From Neorhizobium galegae (lineage in GTDB: Bacteria; Pseudomonadota; Alphaproteobacteria; Rhizobiales; Rhizobiaceae): 64,000 nt of DNA. The position numbers and the translations under genes are program-made. The notes under the pieces are model-generated. The model worked only from the letters and a program-made list of their open reading frames with translations, did not search any database and was not told where the DNA came from. The first letter of the stretch is position 1; every line of letters begins with the position of its first letter. Below, piece by piece: positions 44,799 through 54,620 of the stretch. The stretch covers positions 1-64,000 of the forward strand of contig NZ_CP090096.1 of the NCBI RefSeq assembly GCF_021391675.1, read 5' to 3'.

Positions 44799-45712
44799 CC
44801 GACACGTCCGCCGAATTCCTCCCGGCCCGCGAGCGCCGTAGCCGCCGCATCCTCTGGCTCCTGCGTGCGCTCGCGGGTGACCCGATGGCCGTCGCGGCGA
44901 CGATCTGGCTGCTGATCGTCGTGCTCGCCATCTTCACCGATTCCCTGTCGCTCCTGGGCGACAACCGCATTTCACTGAAGGCGCGCAACCTGCCACCGTT
45001 CGCCTTCGGCCAGTCCTGGACCTTGTGGCTGGGAGCCGACGCACTCGGACGGCCGCTCCTCGTCCGCCTCATCCAGGCGGCTTCGACGACGATCGGCATC
45101 GCTGTGGTGACCGTGCTGACAAGCCTGATCGGCGGAACGCTGCTGGGCGTGATCGCCGGTTATTTCGGCGGCGTCGTCGGAAACGTCATCATGCGGATCT
45201 GCGATATCATCCTCGGTTTCCCGACCCTGTTGGTGGCACTCTTCGGCCTCTATCTGTTCGGTCCGAGCGTCGGCAACCTCGTGATCGTGCTCGCCGTCAC
45301 CCGAATGCCGGCCTATATCCGCGTCGCAAGGGCCGAAACGCTTGAGGTCCGCGAACGACTTTTCGTCGATGCGGCGCGCGTCTTCGGTGGTGGACCGACC
45401 TGGATCCTGCGCACCCACATCCTCCCCAGCGTCGCACCCACCATGCTGACGCTCGCCTCGGTCAATCTCGCCATGGTCATGTTGTTCGAATCCGGCCTCA
45501 GCTATCTCGGCCTCGGCATCCAGCCGCCTTCGGTAAGCTGGGGGCTGATGGTCGCCCAGGGCCAAGGCTATCTGTCGTCCGCCTGGTGGCTCGGCTTTTT
45601 CCCCGGTCTCGCCGTCATGCTCACCACCATGTCCTTCAACCTCCTCGCCAACTGGTTCCGGATCGTCAACGATCCGTCGCAGCACTGGCGCCTTGTGAGC
45701 CGGAGGCGCTGA
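44795..45712 (+). CDS. ABC importer permease, DppC/OppC type, second system
   Basis: This 305-residue inner-membrane permease contains the DppC-type LGADALGRPLLVRLIQAAST segment, EAA loop AARVFGGGPTWILRTHILP and C-terminal SFNLLANWFRIVNDPSQHW. A single-base overlap (TGATG) joins it to the ATPase gene. It forms the membrane pore with the preceding permease. Confidence 0.93.
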   Translation: MTDTSAEFLPARERRSRRILWLLRALAGDPMAVAATIWLLIVVLAIFTDSLSLLGDNRISLKARNLPPFAFGQSWTLWLGADALGRPLLVRLIQAASTTIGIAVVTVLTSLIGGTLLGVIAGYFGGVVGNVIMRICDIILGFPTLLVALFGLYLFGPSVGNLVIVLAVTRMPAYIRVARAETLEVRERLFVDAARVFGGGPTWILRTHILPSVAPTMLTLASVNLAMVMLFESGLSYLGLGIQPPSVSWGLMVAQGQGYLSSAWWLGFFPGLAVMLTTMSFNLLANWFRIVNDPSQHWRLVSRRR

Positions 45713-46683
45713 TGGCTCTTCTCGAAGTCAAAGATCTGCAAGTCAGTTTTGATACGGCGTCCGGCCGCATATTCGCACTCAATGGCGTCTCCTTCTCGCT
45801 GGAACGCGGTGAAGTCCTGGCACTTCTTGGCGAAAGCGGCTCCGGCAAGTCTGTGACTGCATCTGCCATCATGGACCTCGTTCCCAATCCTCCGGGCGCG
45901 ATCGACCGGGGATCGATCCGCTTCGACGGGACGGAACTGTTGAAGCTTTCGCGCAACGAGCGGCGAGATCTGTGCGGCAGCCGGATCGCCCTCATCTTTC
46001 AGGATGCGCTTGCGGCACTCAATCCCGTCTATCCCGTCGGCTGGCAGATCGCGGAGATGTACCGCATCCACGGCCGCAAGCCGAAAGGTGGCGTCGAGAA
46101 GGCCGTGCTCGACCTCCTGACGGCAATCGGCATTCCCGATCCTGAACGTCGGGCACGGCAATATCCGCACGAATTTTCCGGTGGCATGCGCCAACGCATC
46201 ATGATCGCCATGGCCGTAGCACTCGAACCGGATGTCATCATCGCCGACGAGCCGACGACGGCGCTCGACGTCACGATCCAGGCGCAGGTGGTTGATCTTC
46301 TGGCCACAATCCGTAAACGCAGCGATGCCGGAATGATCTTCATCACCCACGATCTGGGTGTGGTAGCCGAACTCGCGGACCGCGTGGCCGTCATGTATGC
46401 CGGCCGGATCGTCGAAACTGCAAATGTCTTCGAACTCTTCGAGGATGCACGACATCCCTACAGCGTCGGCCTGCTCGCCTCGCAGCCGCGCGTGGATACC
46501 GATGAGGACGAACTGGTGCCGATCCCCGGCTCGGCGCCCAATCCCGTCGCCCTTCCTTCAGGCTGCGCGTTCAGGACGCGCTGTCCACGCGCCGAAGGGC
46601 TCTGCGCCGAGGTTGTCCCTCCCCTTGAAACCGTGGGGCCGGGCCGCCAGGCCGCCTGCCATTTCCCGGTATCGCCAGCATGA
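45712..46683 (+). CDS. ABC importer ATPase, DppD/OppD type
   Basis: This 323-residue ATPase has Walker [16 protein letters not shown] near residue 38, signature SGGMRQRIMIAMAV and Walker [13 protein letters not shown]. The C-terminal oligopeptide-type extension has four cysteines that fit the Fe-S or zinc-like motif of the subfamily (SGCAFRTRCPRAEGLC, then AACHFP). It overlaps the DppF-type gene by four bases. The start ATG 45712 gives MALLEVKDLQVSF, the expected N terminus. Confidence 0.93.
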   Translation: MALLEVKDLQVSFDTASGRIFALNGVSFSLERGEVLALLGESGSGKSVTASAIMDLVPNPPGAIDRGSIRFDGTELLKLSRNERRDLCGSRIALIFQDALAALNPVYPVGWQIAEMYRIHGRKPKGGVEKAVLDLLTAIGIPDPERRARQYPHEFSGGMRQRIMIAMAVALEPDVIIADEPTTALDVTIQAQVVDLLATIRKRSDAGMIFITHDLGVVAELADRVAVMYAGRIVETANVFELFEDARHPYSVGLLASQPRVDTDEDELVPIPGSAPNPVALPSGCAFRTRCPRAEGLCAEVVPPLETVGPGRQAACHFPVSPA

Positions 46684-47657
46684 ACCAGCCTCTTCTCAAA
46701 GTCGAAAACCTTTCCCGGCACTTCGGCAGCGGCGCGACGCCCGTGCGCGCCGTCGATGACGTCAGCTTCGAGATCGCCCAAGGAGAGACCCTCGGCCTTG
46801 TCGGCGAAAGCGGTTGCGGCAAGACTTCCCTGGTCAGGACGCTCCTGAAGCTCGGGCCGGCGACCAGCGGCAGCGCCGTTCTCGATGGCGTGGAAATCAC
46901 CAAAGCGAGTGGAAGGGAGCTGCATGAATTGCGCCGCAAGATGCAGGTTGTCTTCCAGGACCCTTACCAGTCACTGAATCCGCGCATGCGGGTCGACCGA
47001 CTGATCTCCGAACCCTGGGCGCTGCATCCCGGCGCCGTGCCGAAAGCCCGCTGGCGGGAAGAGACGGTCAAGCTGCTTGAATCCGTGGGGCTGCGCGCGG
47101 AACATGCGGAGCGCTATCCTTCGGAATTTTCAGGCGGCCAGCGGCAGCGGCTTGGAATCGCGCGCGCCCTGACACTCAATCCGACGCTCCTCGTCTGCGA
47201 CGAACCGGTCTCCGCCCTCGACGTCTCGGTTCAGGCACAGGTCGTCAATCTGCTCGCCAGGCTGAGGCGCGAGCGTAATCTCGCGATGCTTTTCGTCGCG
47301 CACGACCTTGCCGTGGTGCGGCACGTCTCGGATCGAGTGATGGTCATGTATCTCGGCAAGATCATCGAGACCGGGCCGAAGCAATCGATCTTCAGCGCGC
47401 CGGCACATCCCTATACGCAGGCCCTGATGTCGGCCGTTCCGACGCCGGACCCAAGGCTTCGGGGGCATCGCAAGCGCATCGTCCTGGAAGGCGATCTTCC
47501 AAGCCCTGCCAATCCGCCAAGCGGATGCCGATTTCGGACGAGGTGCTGGAAGGCCACGTCGATCTGCGCCGAACAGGAGCCTGGCCTGACGGCGAGAACG
47601 GCTGCCCCGGGGTTGCTGACAGCCTGCCACCATGCAGATGCCGAAACCGGACATTGA
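46680..47657 (+). CDS. ABC importer ATPase, DppF/OppF type
   Basis: This 325-residue ATPase has Walker A GESGCGKTSLVRTL, signature SGGQRQRLGIARAL, Walker B LLVCDEPVSALD and H-loop VAHDLAVVRH. The C-terminal cysteine-rich oligopeptide-type extension is present (SGCRFRTRCWKATSIC; TACHHAD). It is the last gene of the second importer operon; the next gene, dctD, is convergent 82 bases away. Confidence 0.93.
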   Translation: MNQPLLKVENLSRHFGSGATPVRAVDDVSFEIAQGETLGLVGESGCGKTSLVRTLLKLGPATSGSAVLDGVEITKASGRELHELRRKMQVVFQDPYQSLNPRMRVDRLISEPWALHPGAVPKARWREETVKLLESVGLRAEHAERYPSEFSGGQRQRLGIARALTLNPTLLVCDEPVSALDVSVQAQVVNLLARLRRERNLAMLFVAHDLAVVRHVSDRVMVMYLGKIIETGPKQSIFSAPAHPYTQALMSAVPTPDPRLRGHRKRIVLEGDLPSPANPPSGCRFRTRCWKATSICAEQEPGLTARTAAPGLLTACHHADAETGH

Positions 47658-47739
47658 CGATAGCGGCTGATATTTTTCTGGAGCTTTCCGCCTCGGTCTC
47701 GCATGCGCGCCGACAAAGCCTGCTTGCGGCCTTGAGACT

Positions 47740-49104
47740 CTATCTGGCCGGCTTGACGCCCTGGTCGAAGGAGGCACGCTCGATTCCGTGCCGTTGGAGC
47801 TTGTCGTAAAAGGTCTTTCGCGGAATTCCGAGCGCCTCGATCGTACGGCGGACATCACCTCCGTTGCTGGCCAGCGTCTCGCGGAGGATTTCCGCTTCAT
47901 GCTGGTTGAGACGCTGGGGTAGCGTCAGGGTGGCTGCCTCCGGTGGCACCATCGCCCTGTCGTCCTCCCCTGCAAGCCCGAGGACAAAACGTTCTGCAAA
48001 GTGGGACAGTTCGCGAACGTTGCCGGGCCAATGATGGGTTTCGAGGTGATGGCGGGTAGAAGATGACAGGGCTGGCGTTTGGCGGTTGAACCGCTTGGCA
48101 GCCCGTTCGCAAAAGAATCCGAAGAGGAGGAGGATGTCGTCGCGCCGTTCACGCAGCGGCGGAATGGAGATGGTGACGACGTTGAGGCGGTAGTAGAGGT
48201 CTTCGCGAAATGCACCGCGCTGCGAAGGATCGCCGAGATCGACCTTGGCGGCCGCCACGACCCTCAGGTCGATCGGCCGTGTCTCGTTGGTGCCGAGAGG
48301 TGCCACTTCACGCGCCTCCAGGACGCGCAGCATATGGATCTGCGTGGCGGGAGGCATGCTTTCGATCTCGTCGAGGAAGAGGGTGCCGCCGCTCGAATAT
48401 TCGATCCTGCCGACACGCTTCTTCTGCGCGCCGGTAAAGGCGCCCGGCTCGTGACCGAACAACTCGCTTTCGATGATGGTTTCGGGAAGCGCGCCACAAT
48501 TGAGCGCGACGAAACTGCCCTTCGACCGCCGGCTCCATCGGTGGATCAGATTGGCAACAACCTCCTTGCCGCTGCCGGTCTCTCCGGTCACCAGAACGTC
48601 GACGTCGGTATCGGCAATCTGGCGAAGCGTTCTCCGCAGCCGCTCCATGGCCGCGGTCTGACCGATGAGCGGCAGGTCGTCGCGTGCCTGTTCGGCCACA
48701 TCGCGGAGCGTTCTATTCTCCAGTATCAGTCGCCGTTTTTCTGCGGCGCGGCGAATGGCCTGCACCAGGCGGTCTGCGGCGAAAGGTTTGGTGATGAAGT
48801 CGTAGGCCCCATCCTGCATCGCCTTGACGGCCATCGGGATGTCGCCATGGCCGGTCATCAGAATAACGGGAAGGTCCGGATCGAGCTTGCGGACGCGGTC
48901 AAAGAGCTGCAGCCCGTCGATCTCGGGCATGCGGATGTCGGAAACGACGATGCCAGCGAAACCATCGTCGATCCGGACGAGCGCGTCGGACGCCCTCGAA
49001 AATCGGGAGACCGCAAAGCCTGCCAGCTCGATCGTTTGGGCGGTAGCCTTGAGAAGGTCGGCATCGTCGTCAACCAGAACGACAGGTGTTGGATTGCTCA
49101 TCAT
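47740..49104 (-). CDS. dctD: C4-dicarboxylate transport response regulator DctD (NtrC family)
   Basis: DctD activates the sigma-54 promoter of dctA when phosphorylated by DctB. The 454 residues hold a receiver ([12 protein letters not shown], acceptor in [12 protein letters not shown]), and a sigma-54 interaction AAA+ domain with [11 protein letters not shown], the GAFTGA loop in [11 protein letters not shown], and [13 protein letters not shown] Fis-type helix-turn-helix ends it ([20 protein letters not shown]). The ATG at 49104 overlaps the dctB stop by four bases. Order and orientation opposite to dctA match the classical rhizobial locus. Confidence 0.95.
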   Translation of the reverse strand: MMSNPTPVVLVDDDADLLKATAQTIELAGFAVSRFSRASDALVRIDDGFAGIVVSDIRMPEIDGLQLFDRVRKLDPDLPVILMTGHGDIPMAVKAMQDGAYDFITKPFAADRLVQAIRRAAEKRRLILENRTLRDVAEQARDDLPLIGQTAAMERLRRTLRQIADTDVDVLVTGETGSGKEVVANLIHRWSRRSKGSFVALNCGALPETIIESELFGHEPGAFTGAQKKRVGRIEYSSGGTLFLDEIESMPPATQIHMLRVLEAREVAPLGTNETRPIDLRVVAAAKVDLGDPSQRGAFREDLYYRLNVVTISIPPLRERRDDILLLFGFFCERAAKRFNRQTPALSSSTRHHLETHHWPGNVRELSHFAERFVLGLAGEDDRAMVPPEAATLTLPQRLNQHEAEILRETLASNGGDVRRTIEALGIPRKTFYDKLQRHGIERASFDQGVKPAR

Positions 49105-50951
49105 ACCGCCTTGCGCAGATAGACAATGAAAGTCGTGCCGGTTTCGCCGCTTTCCACCTCGATGCGACCACCATAGTCCGTGACGATATCCTTCGAGATG
49201 ACCAGACCGAGGCCCAGGCCCTTTTCCTTGGACGTCTTGAAGGGCGAAAAGAGCGAACTTCTAACCGATGGATCAATACCGGGACCATTGTCGGAGACCC
49301 GGATCACGATCTCATCCACCAACGTCTCCACGGAGACATTCACACTTGCCTGGGTTCTGCCCTCCAGCGCTTCCAAGGCATTCTGGAACAGATTGATCAA
49401 CACCTGCTCGAGGCGGACGCGATTGCCGGTGACGGCAAGGCCGGGTGGTGGCAGATCGATCTGGAGTATGTCGAGCCGCCCGGCAAAGCGGCTCCTCAAA
49501 AGAACCACCGCGCCTTCGATAGCGCCCCGCAGATCGACGGCTTCGGGCGGCGTTCGTCCCTTGCGTCCGAAGGCCTTGAGTTCCTCGGTGATCATGCCGA
49601 TCCGCTCGGTCAGGGCGGCGATCTCACCGAGATTTTCCTCCGCCGACGCTTTCCGGTTCCGTTGCAGGAAGACACGTGCATTGTCGGCATAGGCACGGAT
49701 CGTCGCGACCGGCTGGTTGATTTCATGGGCAACCCCGGCCGCAACCTGACCAAGGATCGCAAGGCGATTTGCCTGCACGAGTTCCTGCTGCACGACCTGC
49801 AGCTTCGAGTCGGTACTGCGATGGTCGGCGATCTCTTCCTGCAGAAGGTCCCGCGCGCGGCTCAAATCCACGGTGCGTTCCGCAACACGGCGCTCCAGTT
49901 CCACGCGCAGGGTTTTCTCCGCGGCGATGCGAATGGTGATCATCTGCCGCCGCCTCAAAAGGAATGCGATCAGTGCCAGGATCGGAACGAGCACCGCAAG
50001 TGCAAGCAGCCGCGCCTCGCGTACCGCAGCGGCGACGGAAGGCTCGGTCGGCACGAGATATTCAAGGCGCCACGATGTCGAAGGGACCGGCGTCAGAAGG
50101 CGAAGATACTCACCTGCGCTTGTTCCCGGCAAAACCGCCGAAACGATCGATGCTCCCTCCGAAAGCAGTTCCTGCCGCACGATCGGAAGAGGTGCCAATG
50201 GCGCGTTCCCGAATTGTAGGCTCTGGCGGATGGCGCCAAGCCGTTCCGCAGGCAGCGGCGCGGCGGTCATGAAGCGCCAGGACGGAATGCTGGTGATCAA
50301 GACGACACCATCGGCGTCGGTGACATAGACGGGACGGTTGGCGTCGTGCCAATCGCCTTCGAGCTGGTCGAATTCCATCTTCACCACAACGACGCCGAGC
50401 GGGCCGACCTGATTTTCGGCGCGCCGCGAGATATATAGCCCAGGACGCTTGCTAACGCTGCCCAAGGCGAAGTGCTCTGCCGTTCCGTTCTGCATCGCCC
50501 GTTGGAAATATTCCCGGAAGGAATAGTCGTTGCCGACGAAGCTCAAGGGTTCGCGCCAGTTGCTGGATGCGACCGCGATGCCGTCCCTACCCGTAACATA
50601 GAGAACGGAGGCATGGGTGCCGGCCACGAGCCCTTCCAACTTTCGGTCCAGGGCGCCGACGGCCTCTGCGTTTCTCGATGCGAGCGCGCTGACCACCTGC
50701 TGATCCTCGGCCAGAAGCAGGGGAAGCGCTCGCGGTCTTTCCAGCACCGCACGCAACAGCGCAACCTTCAGGTTGGCATCGGCGCGGCCCTGGTCGAGGA
50801 GCGCTTCGACTGCGGAACTGCGGCCGTAGAGACCGGCGGCATAAAGAGCGGATATCAGGATCGCGGCAGCTGCGAAGGCAAAGACAGGCCATGGTGTCCA
50901 CGCAAAGGCGGGATCCCTGGCGGATTTTTCTCGACGGAGCTGCTCAAGCAT
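49101..50951 (-). CDS. dctB: C4-dicarboxylate sensor histidine kinase DctB
   Basis: This 616-residue membrane kinase senses periplasmic succinate, malate or fumarate with help from DctA. Its first membrane helix is at about residues 18-40 ([19 protein letters not shown]). The periplasmic double PDC/PAS-type sensor follows to about residue 290, including [14 protein letters not shown], and a second helix is near 310 ([18 protein letters not shown]). A coiled coil, HisKA ([17 protein letters not shown]) and HATPase_c ([19 protein letters not shown]) complete it. I chose ATG 50951: the open frame to TTG 50993 has no ribosome site and would put a DctD-type site inside the gene. Confidence 0.94.
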   Translation of the reverse strand: MLEQLRREKSARDPAFAWTPWPVFAFAAAAILISALYAAGLYGRSSAVEALLDQGRADANLKVALLRAVLERPRALPLLLAEDQQVVSALASRNAEAVGALDRKLEGLVAGTHASVLYVTGRDGIAVASSNWREPLSFVGNDYSFREYFQRAMQNGTAEHFALGSVSKRPGLYISRRAENQVGPLGVVVVKMEFDQLEGDWHDANRPVYVTDADGVVLITSIPSWRFMTAAPLPAERLGAIRQSLQFGNAPLAPLPIVRQELLSEGASIVSAVLPGTSAGEYLRLLTPVPSTSWRLEYLVPTEPSVAAAVREARLLALAVLVPILALIAFLLRRRQMITIRIAAEKTLRVELERRVAERTVDLSRARDLLQEEIADHRSTDSKLQVVQQELVQANRLAILGQVAAGVAHEINQPVATIRAYADNARVFLQRNRKASAEENLGEIAALTERIGMITEELKAFGRKGRTPPEAVDLRGAIEGAVVLLRSRFAGRLDILQIDLPPPGLAVTGNRVRLEQVLINLFQNALEALEGRTQASVNVSVETLVDEIVIRVSDNGPGIDPSVRSSLFSPFKTSKEKGLGLGLVISKDIVTDYGGRIEVESGETGTTFIVYLRKAV

Positions 50952-50960
50952 CGCCGGATG

Positions 50961-51010
50961 TGTGCATAAATCCGCATAAAAAGTAAAGGCCAATGGCGGA
51001 AATCCGCACG
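50961..51010. promoter_or_regulatory. dctA UAS: Two DctD-type upstream activator sites
   Basis: TGTGCATAAATCCGCATA (50961-50978) and TGGCGGAAATCCGCACG (50994-51010) are related inverted repeats around AAATCCGCA. They resemble the rhizobial DctD site pattern (TGCGGAAATCCGCA type), with centres about 32 bases apart, three helical turns. The second contains a perfect GCGGA-AA-TCCGC. They lie 75-125 bases upstream of the sigma-54 promoter, the normal enhancer distance. Confidence 0.82.
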
Positions 51011-51083
51011 GCAGGTTTCAGGAACCACTTCCGTCGCTCAGTCCGAATACAGAAAATCAATGGGTTAGGCGTCAGCTGCCTCT

Positions 51084-51100
51084 CTGGCATGCATGTTGCT
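51084..51100 (+). promoter_or_regulatory. Sigma-54 promoter of dctA
   Basis: CTGGCATGCATGTTGCT matches the -24/-12 consensus (TGGCAC-N5-TTGCW) with GG at 51086-51087 and GC at 51098-51099, ten bases between them as required. Transcription would begin near 51111, leaving a leader of about 75 bases before dctA. Confidence 0.9.
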
Positions 51101-51184
51101 CCATCAAAGCCAGCAGCACACCTGCGGTAACACTAACGTCACCGCCCCGGGAGGCCAATTGGTTGGGGCGCCATGGAGGACATG

Positions 51185-52519
51185 ATGAACGCAACTATCT
51201 CCGATGTGCCAACGCACGACGAACTTCCTTTCTACCGCCACCTTTATTTTCAGGTTCTCGTGGCGATTGCCGCCGGCATCCTGCTCGGTCATTTCTACCC
51301 GGATGTCGGCGCTTCGCTGAAGCCGCTCGGCGATGCCTTCATCAAGCTGGTGAAGATGATTATCGCGCCGGTGATCTTCCTGACGGTGGCAACCGGCATC
51401 GCCGGCATGGCCGACCTGCAGAAGGTCGGGCGTGTCGCGGGCAAGGCGATGATCTACTTCCTGGCCTTTTCGACGCTCGCGCTCGCCGTTGGCCTCCTCG
51501 TCTCGAATATCGTCCAGCCCGGCGCCGGCATGCACATAGATCCGGCCACGCTCGACGCCAAGGCGGTGGCGACCTATACGGCGAAGGCCCATGACGCCAC
51601 GATCACCGGCTTTCTGATGAACATCATCCCGGACACGATCGTCGGCGCCTTCGCACAGGGCGATATCCTGCAGGTGCTGTTCTTCTCGGTTCTGTTCGGC
51701 ATCGCTCTTGGCATGGTCGGCGAACGCGGCCGTCCCGTCCTCGATTTCCTGCAGGCATTGACCGCGCCGATCTTCCGTCTCGTGACCATCCTGATGAAGG
51801 CTGCCCCGATCGGCGCTTTCGGCGCCATGGCTTTTACCATCGGCAAATACGGCATCGGTTCGATTGCCAATCTTGCCATGCTGATCGGCACTTTCTATCT
51901 TACCTCGCTCCTTTTCGTTCTGGTCGTCCTCGGTGCCGTCGCCCGATACAACGGCTTTTCGATCATCTCACTCATCCGCTACATCAAGGAAGAACTGCTT
52001 CTTGTGCTCGGCACTTCCTCGTCGGAAGCGGCGTTGCCCGGCCTGATGGCAAAGATGGAACGCGCCGGCTGCAAGCGCTCGGTGGTCGGCCTTGTTATTC
52101 CGACTGGCTATTCCTTCAATCTCGACGGCACAAACATCTATATGACGCTTGCCGCGCTCTTCATCGCCCAGGCGACCGACACGCCGATCACACTCGGCGA
52201 CCAGATCCTGCTGCTGCTGGTCGCGATGCTGAGCTCGAAGGGGGCTGCAGGCATTACTGGCGCCGGCTTCATCACCCTGGCGGCGACCCTTTCGGTCGTT
52301 CCATCCGTGCCGGTCGCCGGCATGGCGCTGATCCTCGGCATTGATCGCTTCATGTCGGAATGCCGGGCGCTCACGAACCTGATCGGCAATGCGGTTGCGA
52401 CCGTTGTTGTCGCGCGCTGGGAAAACGAGCTGGACCAGACACAGTTTGCTACTGCCATGGCGGGCGGCGCCGACGCCGAAAACGCGGTATTGATACCGTC
52501 GGGCCAGCCTGCCGAATAA
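51185..52519 (+). CDS. dctA: C4-dicarboxylate:cation symporter DctA
   Basis: This inner-membrane symporter takes up succinate, fumarate and malate; in rhizobia it feeds bacteroids. The 444 residues have about eight membrane helices plus two re-entrant loops. The first helix is [15 protein letters not shown]. The serine-rich loop appears as [15 protein letters not shown], and the ligand/cation motif as [19 protein letters not shown] 51185 is placed five bases after GGAGG; ATG 51173 overlaps that site and 51182 is too close. It is driven by a sigma-54 promoter and DctD sites, divergent from dctBD. Confidence 0.96.
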   Translation: MNATISDVPTHDELPFYRHLYFQVLVAIAAGILLGHFYPDVGASLKPLGDAFIKLVKMIIAPVIFLTVATGIAGMADLQKVGRVAGKAMIYFLAFSTLALAVGLLVSNIVQPGAGMHIDPATLDAKAVATYTAKAHDATITGFLMNIIPDTIVGAFAQGDILQVLFFSVLFGIALGMVGERGRPVLDFLQALTAPIFRLVTILMKAAPIGAFGAMAFTIGKYGIGSIANLAMLIGTFYLTSLLFVLVVLGAVARYNGFSIISLIRYIKEELLLVLGTSSSEAALPGLMAKMERAGCKRSVVGLVIPTGYSFNLDGTNIYMTLAALFIAQATDTPITLGDQILLLLVAMLSSKGAAGITGAGFITLAATLSVVPSVPVAGMALILGIDRFMSECRALTNLIGNAVATVVVARWENELDQTQFATAMAGGADAENAVLIPSGQPAE

Positions 52520-52539
52520 TCGCCTGTTCTATTGCAATC

Positions 52540-52569
52540 GGAAAGGGCGCCGCCCGCGGCGGCCTTTCC
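52540..52569 (+). terminator. Hairpin terminator downstream of dctA
   Basis: GGAAAGG (52540-52546) pairs with CCTTTCC (52563-52569), enclosing an inner GCCGC/GCGGC stem. The hairpin is strong but followed by only three T residues, so termination may be partial or Rho-assisted. It lies between dctA and a convergent small gene and may serve both. Confidence 0.6.
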
Positions 52570-52594
52570 CAGTTTCCCGGCCCGATTCCGCGCC

Positions 52595-52816
52595 CTATTC
52601 TTCTGGCGCGCCTTCGAGCAGACCGTCATACACCTCGATGAGTGCATTGGTGATCGCCTGCCCCAGCGCATTGCCGGCGACGCGTAGCTCGTCCTCCGTG
52701 CCGCTCCGCGACGCGTTGGCCAGGTCAAAACCCTGTTCGCTGACGATCTGCTTGGCGACCTCGATGGCCCAGAGCCCGAAGTCGCCGCGATTGTCTATCT
52801 TGATCGAGTCATCCAT
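52595..52816 (-). CDS. Small uncharacterised protein, 73 residues
   Basis: An acidic, mostly helical soluble protein (MDDSIKIDNRGDFGLWAIEV; ITNALIEVYDGLLEGAPEE). ATG 52816 follows CAGGCAG; a longer frame to 52924 has poorer coding character. I see no known domain. It is convergent with dctA and has no evident operon partner; the 229-base gap upstream (52817-53045) holds nothing I can identify apart from its presumed promoter. Confidence 0.5.
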   Translation of the reverse strand: MDDSIKIDNRGDFGLWAIEVAKQIVSEQGFDLANASRSGTEDELRVAGNALGQAITNALIEVYDGLLEGAPEE

Positions 52817-53045
52817 TGCAATCTGCCTGTTGCTGAATCTGGCTTCTATATCGCCTCGGCGATGATGGCCAGCATCTATCAGCATAGTATTCAAGCGGCC
52901 CGAAAGAAACGGACGAAGGATCATTAGCGGGTTGGATATTCCGAACAGCCGGCCAAACCGCCGCGTTTCCGCAGCTCATCAATGGAAAAGGTCAAATATT
53001 AGAAGGCACCGACGCTGCAGTGCAGGCGTGTCCGTTCATTGAAGG

Positions 53046-54062
53046 CTAGCGCGACAGTCGAACGCCATCAATGCGCAGGGTCACGAGCAATCCTTCCGTA
53101 GACCATACGTGATCGAGGGCGCCGCCAAGATGGCCAGCCAGCGTGCGGCGGAGAAGCTCACTTCCATATCCGCCAGGCCCCTCCGGGGCGCTGACTTCAG
53201 GTCCTCCTCTTTCCGTCCAGCGAATTTCGACGTCGTCCCCAACCATCGTACCCGAGACATCGAGCGCGCCTTCCGGCACCGATAGTGCGCCATACTTCAA
53301 GGCGTTGGTTGCCAGTTCGTGGACGACAAGTGCCAGACCCGTCGCAGCCGCCTGACCGACGCCGAGACGCGGAACGGCTACTCTAATTCTTCCGGCAAAT
53401 GCTCCGTCGTCATCATATGGAGCGAGTAAAACGGTAAAGATGTCTCCGAGAAGCGCAGCATCGCCCTGGCCACTCGGTAGCGGCCGAACAAGATCGTGCG
53501 CCCGGCCGAGTGCGGTCAGCCGGTTGGTCAGCTGCTTCGTCATGTCTTCGATGGACGCAGAGGATCGTGAGGTAATCAGAGTTAGACCCGACGCGATGGC
53601 AAGCAGGTTCTTGACGCGGTGGCTCATTTCGCCCGCAAGGAGCTCGTGGCTTTCTTCGGCCTGCTTGCGCCCCGTGACATCCAGGAAAATACCCGTCATC
53701 GCCCGGTTCTTGATGCCCGCATCACTGCCTTGTCCCCGTGCCGATACCCATCGCACGTCCGATCCAACGAGTATGCGGAAGTCGATCTCGTAAGGGCCGA
53801 TCACGGCGCGTGTCGCGACAAAAGCCGCCCTCACCCGGTCCCTGTCGGCGGGATGTATTTTCTCGGACAGATGCTCGAACGTCAGGGAAACATCGTGTGT
53901 GACGTTCCAGAGAGTAAAGCCGTGACCGTCCATAACGAAACGGTCAGTGTCCACGTTCCAAGACCACAAGGCCACGCCCGCCGCATGGATTGCGTTGCGC
54001 AACTGCTCCAGTCCCCATTGGGGATGTTCGGTGAGGCGACTCTCGGTCACGGCGTTGCTCAC
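53046..54062 (-). CDS. PAS-domain HWE-family sensor histidine kinase, soluble
   Basis: This 338-residue cytoplasmic kinase has an N-terminal PAS fold (about 20-135, IHAAGVALWSWNVDTDRFVM; ending GIFLDVTGRKQAEE). The HWE/HisKA_2 phosphorylation helix has GEMSHRVKNLLAIASG. The ATPase domain has VVHELATNALKYGALS, the RxxTERGGP-like WTERGGP and GGYGSELL. HWE kinases are abundant in Rhizobiales and often act in general stress or light/redox sensing. The GTG start at 54062 overlaps the stop of a 74-residue gene (GTGA), so the two are cotranslated. No response regulator is adjacent. Confidence 0.9.
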   Translation of the reverse strand: MSNAVTESRLTEHPQWGLEQLRNAIHAAGVALWSWNVDTDRFVMDGHGFTLWNVTHDVSLTFEHLSEKIHPADRDRVRAAFVATRAVIGPYEIDFRILVGSDVRWVSARGQGSDAGIKNRAMTGIFLDVTGRKQAEESHELLAGEMSHRVKNLLAIASGLTLITSRSSASIEDMTKQLTNRLTALGRAHDLVRPLPSGQGDAALLGDIFTVLLAPYDDDGAFAGRIRVAVPRLGVGQAAATGLALVVHELATNALKYGALSVPEGALDVSGTMVGDDVEIRWTERGGPEVSAPEGPGGYGSELLRRTLAGHLGGALDHVWSTEGLLVTLRIDGVRLSR

Positions 54063-54283
54063 ACCTGTCTCTGTTTCGCGCGCTTCGCGAGCGCGATGGC
54101 GAGCGCTGCATTCCGATCACGCTCTTCCCTGGCAAGGCGGGCTTCACGAAGACGCAGGGTCTTCGCCTCCCGTACCTGCGCGACATAATCAAGCTCTTCG
54201 ACCGCGTGGTCGCGCGCGAAGAACTGCGATTGAACCTGGTCGAAGGCCATCTCGGCCTGCTGCCGGGTCTTGCTGTGCGTCAT
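54059..54283 (-). CDS. Small charged helical protein coupled to the HWE kinase
   Basis: This 74-residue protein is rich in Arg, Glu and Ala with a long predicted helix (REARLAREERDRNAALAIAL). ATG 54283 follows AGGAG at eight bases, a strong ribosome site. The stop overlaps the kinase start, a coupling that suggests a functional pair. It is not a NepR or PhyR type by motif. It may be a kinase-binding or cell-stress protein; I do not recognise a family. Confidence 0.7.
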   Translation of the reverse strand: MTHSKTRQQAEMAFDQVQSQFFARDHAVEELDYVAQVREAKTLRLREARLAREERDRNAALAIALAKRAKQRQV

Positions 54284-54324
54284 GATTGCTCCTGTTTGCA
54301 AACTATGCAGGATCGAAAACCAAA

Positions 54325-54351
54325 AAGGGCCGGACATGGTGCCCGGCCCTT
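54325..54351 (-). terminator. Terminator between cspA and the 74-residue gene
   Basis: AAGGGCCGG and CCGGCCCTT form a perfect 9-bp stem with a nine-base loop. On the minus strand it is followed by TTT and more T residues (the plus strand shows CAAAAAGGG before it). On the plus strand TTAAAAAA follows. It should end cspA transcripts. A second hairpin, AAAGCGG-AAG-CCGCTTT at 54391-54407, lies just after the cspA stop. Confidence 0.75.
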
Positions 54352-54410
54352 AAAAAATCAGCTTCCAGCGGTGCCAGTACATCCGTGGTCAAAGCGGAAG
54401 CCGCTTTTGG

Positions 54411-54620
54411 TTAGGCAGCCTGCAAGTTGCAAGCCGACATCTTACCGGACTTTACGTCGCGTTCGAGTTCGTAGCCGATCTTCTGGCCCTCGACGATTTC
54501 CCGCATTCCGGCGCGCTCGACGGCAGAAATGTGTACGAACGCATCAGCGCCGCCATTGTCAGGCTGGATAAAGCCGAAGCCCTTGGTGGAATTGAACCAT
54601 TTAACTGTGCCTGTGGTCAT
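54411..54620 (-). CDS. cspA: Cold shock protein (CspA family)
   Basis: This 69-residue single-domain nucleic-acid chaperone binds RNA and single-stranded DNA. The RNP motifs are GFGFI and DAFVHISAVE, preceded by GTVKWFNSTKG. Length and sequence are typical of rhizobial CspA proteins. ATG 54620 is chosen because MTTGTVKWFN is the family start. The promoter at 54771-54799 leaves a long untranslated leader (about 145 bases), as in cold-inducible csp genes. Confidence 0.95.
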   Translation of the reverse strand: MTTGTVKWFNSTKGFGFIQPDNGGADAFVHISAVERAGMREIVEGQKIGYELERDVKSGKMSACNLQAA

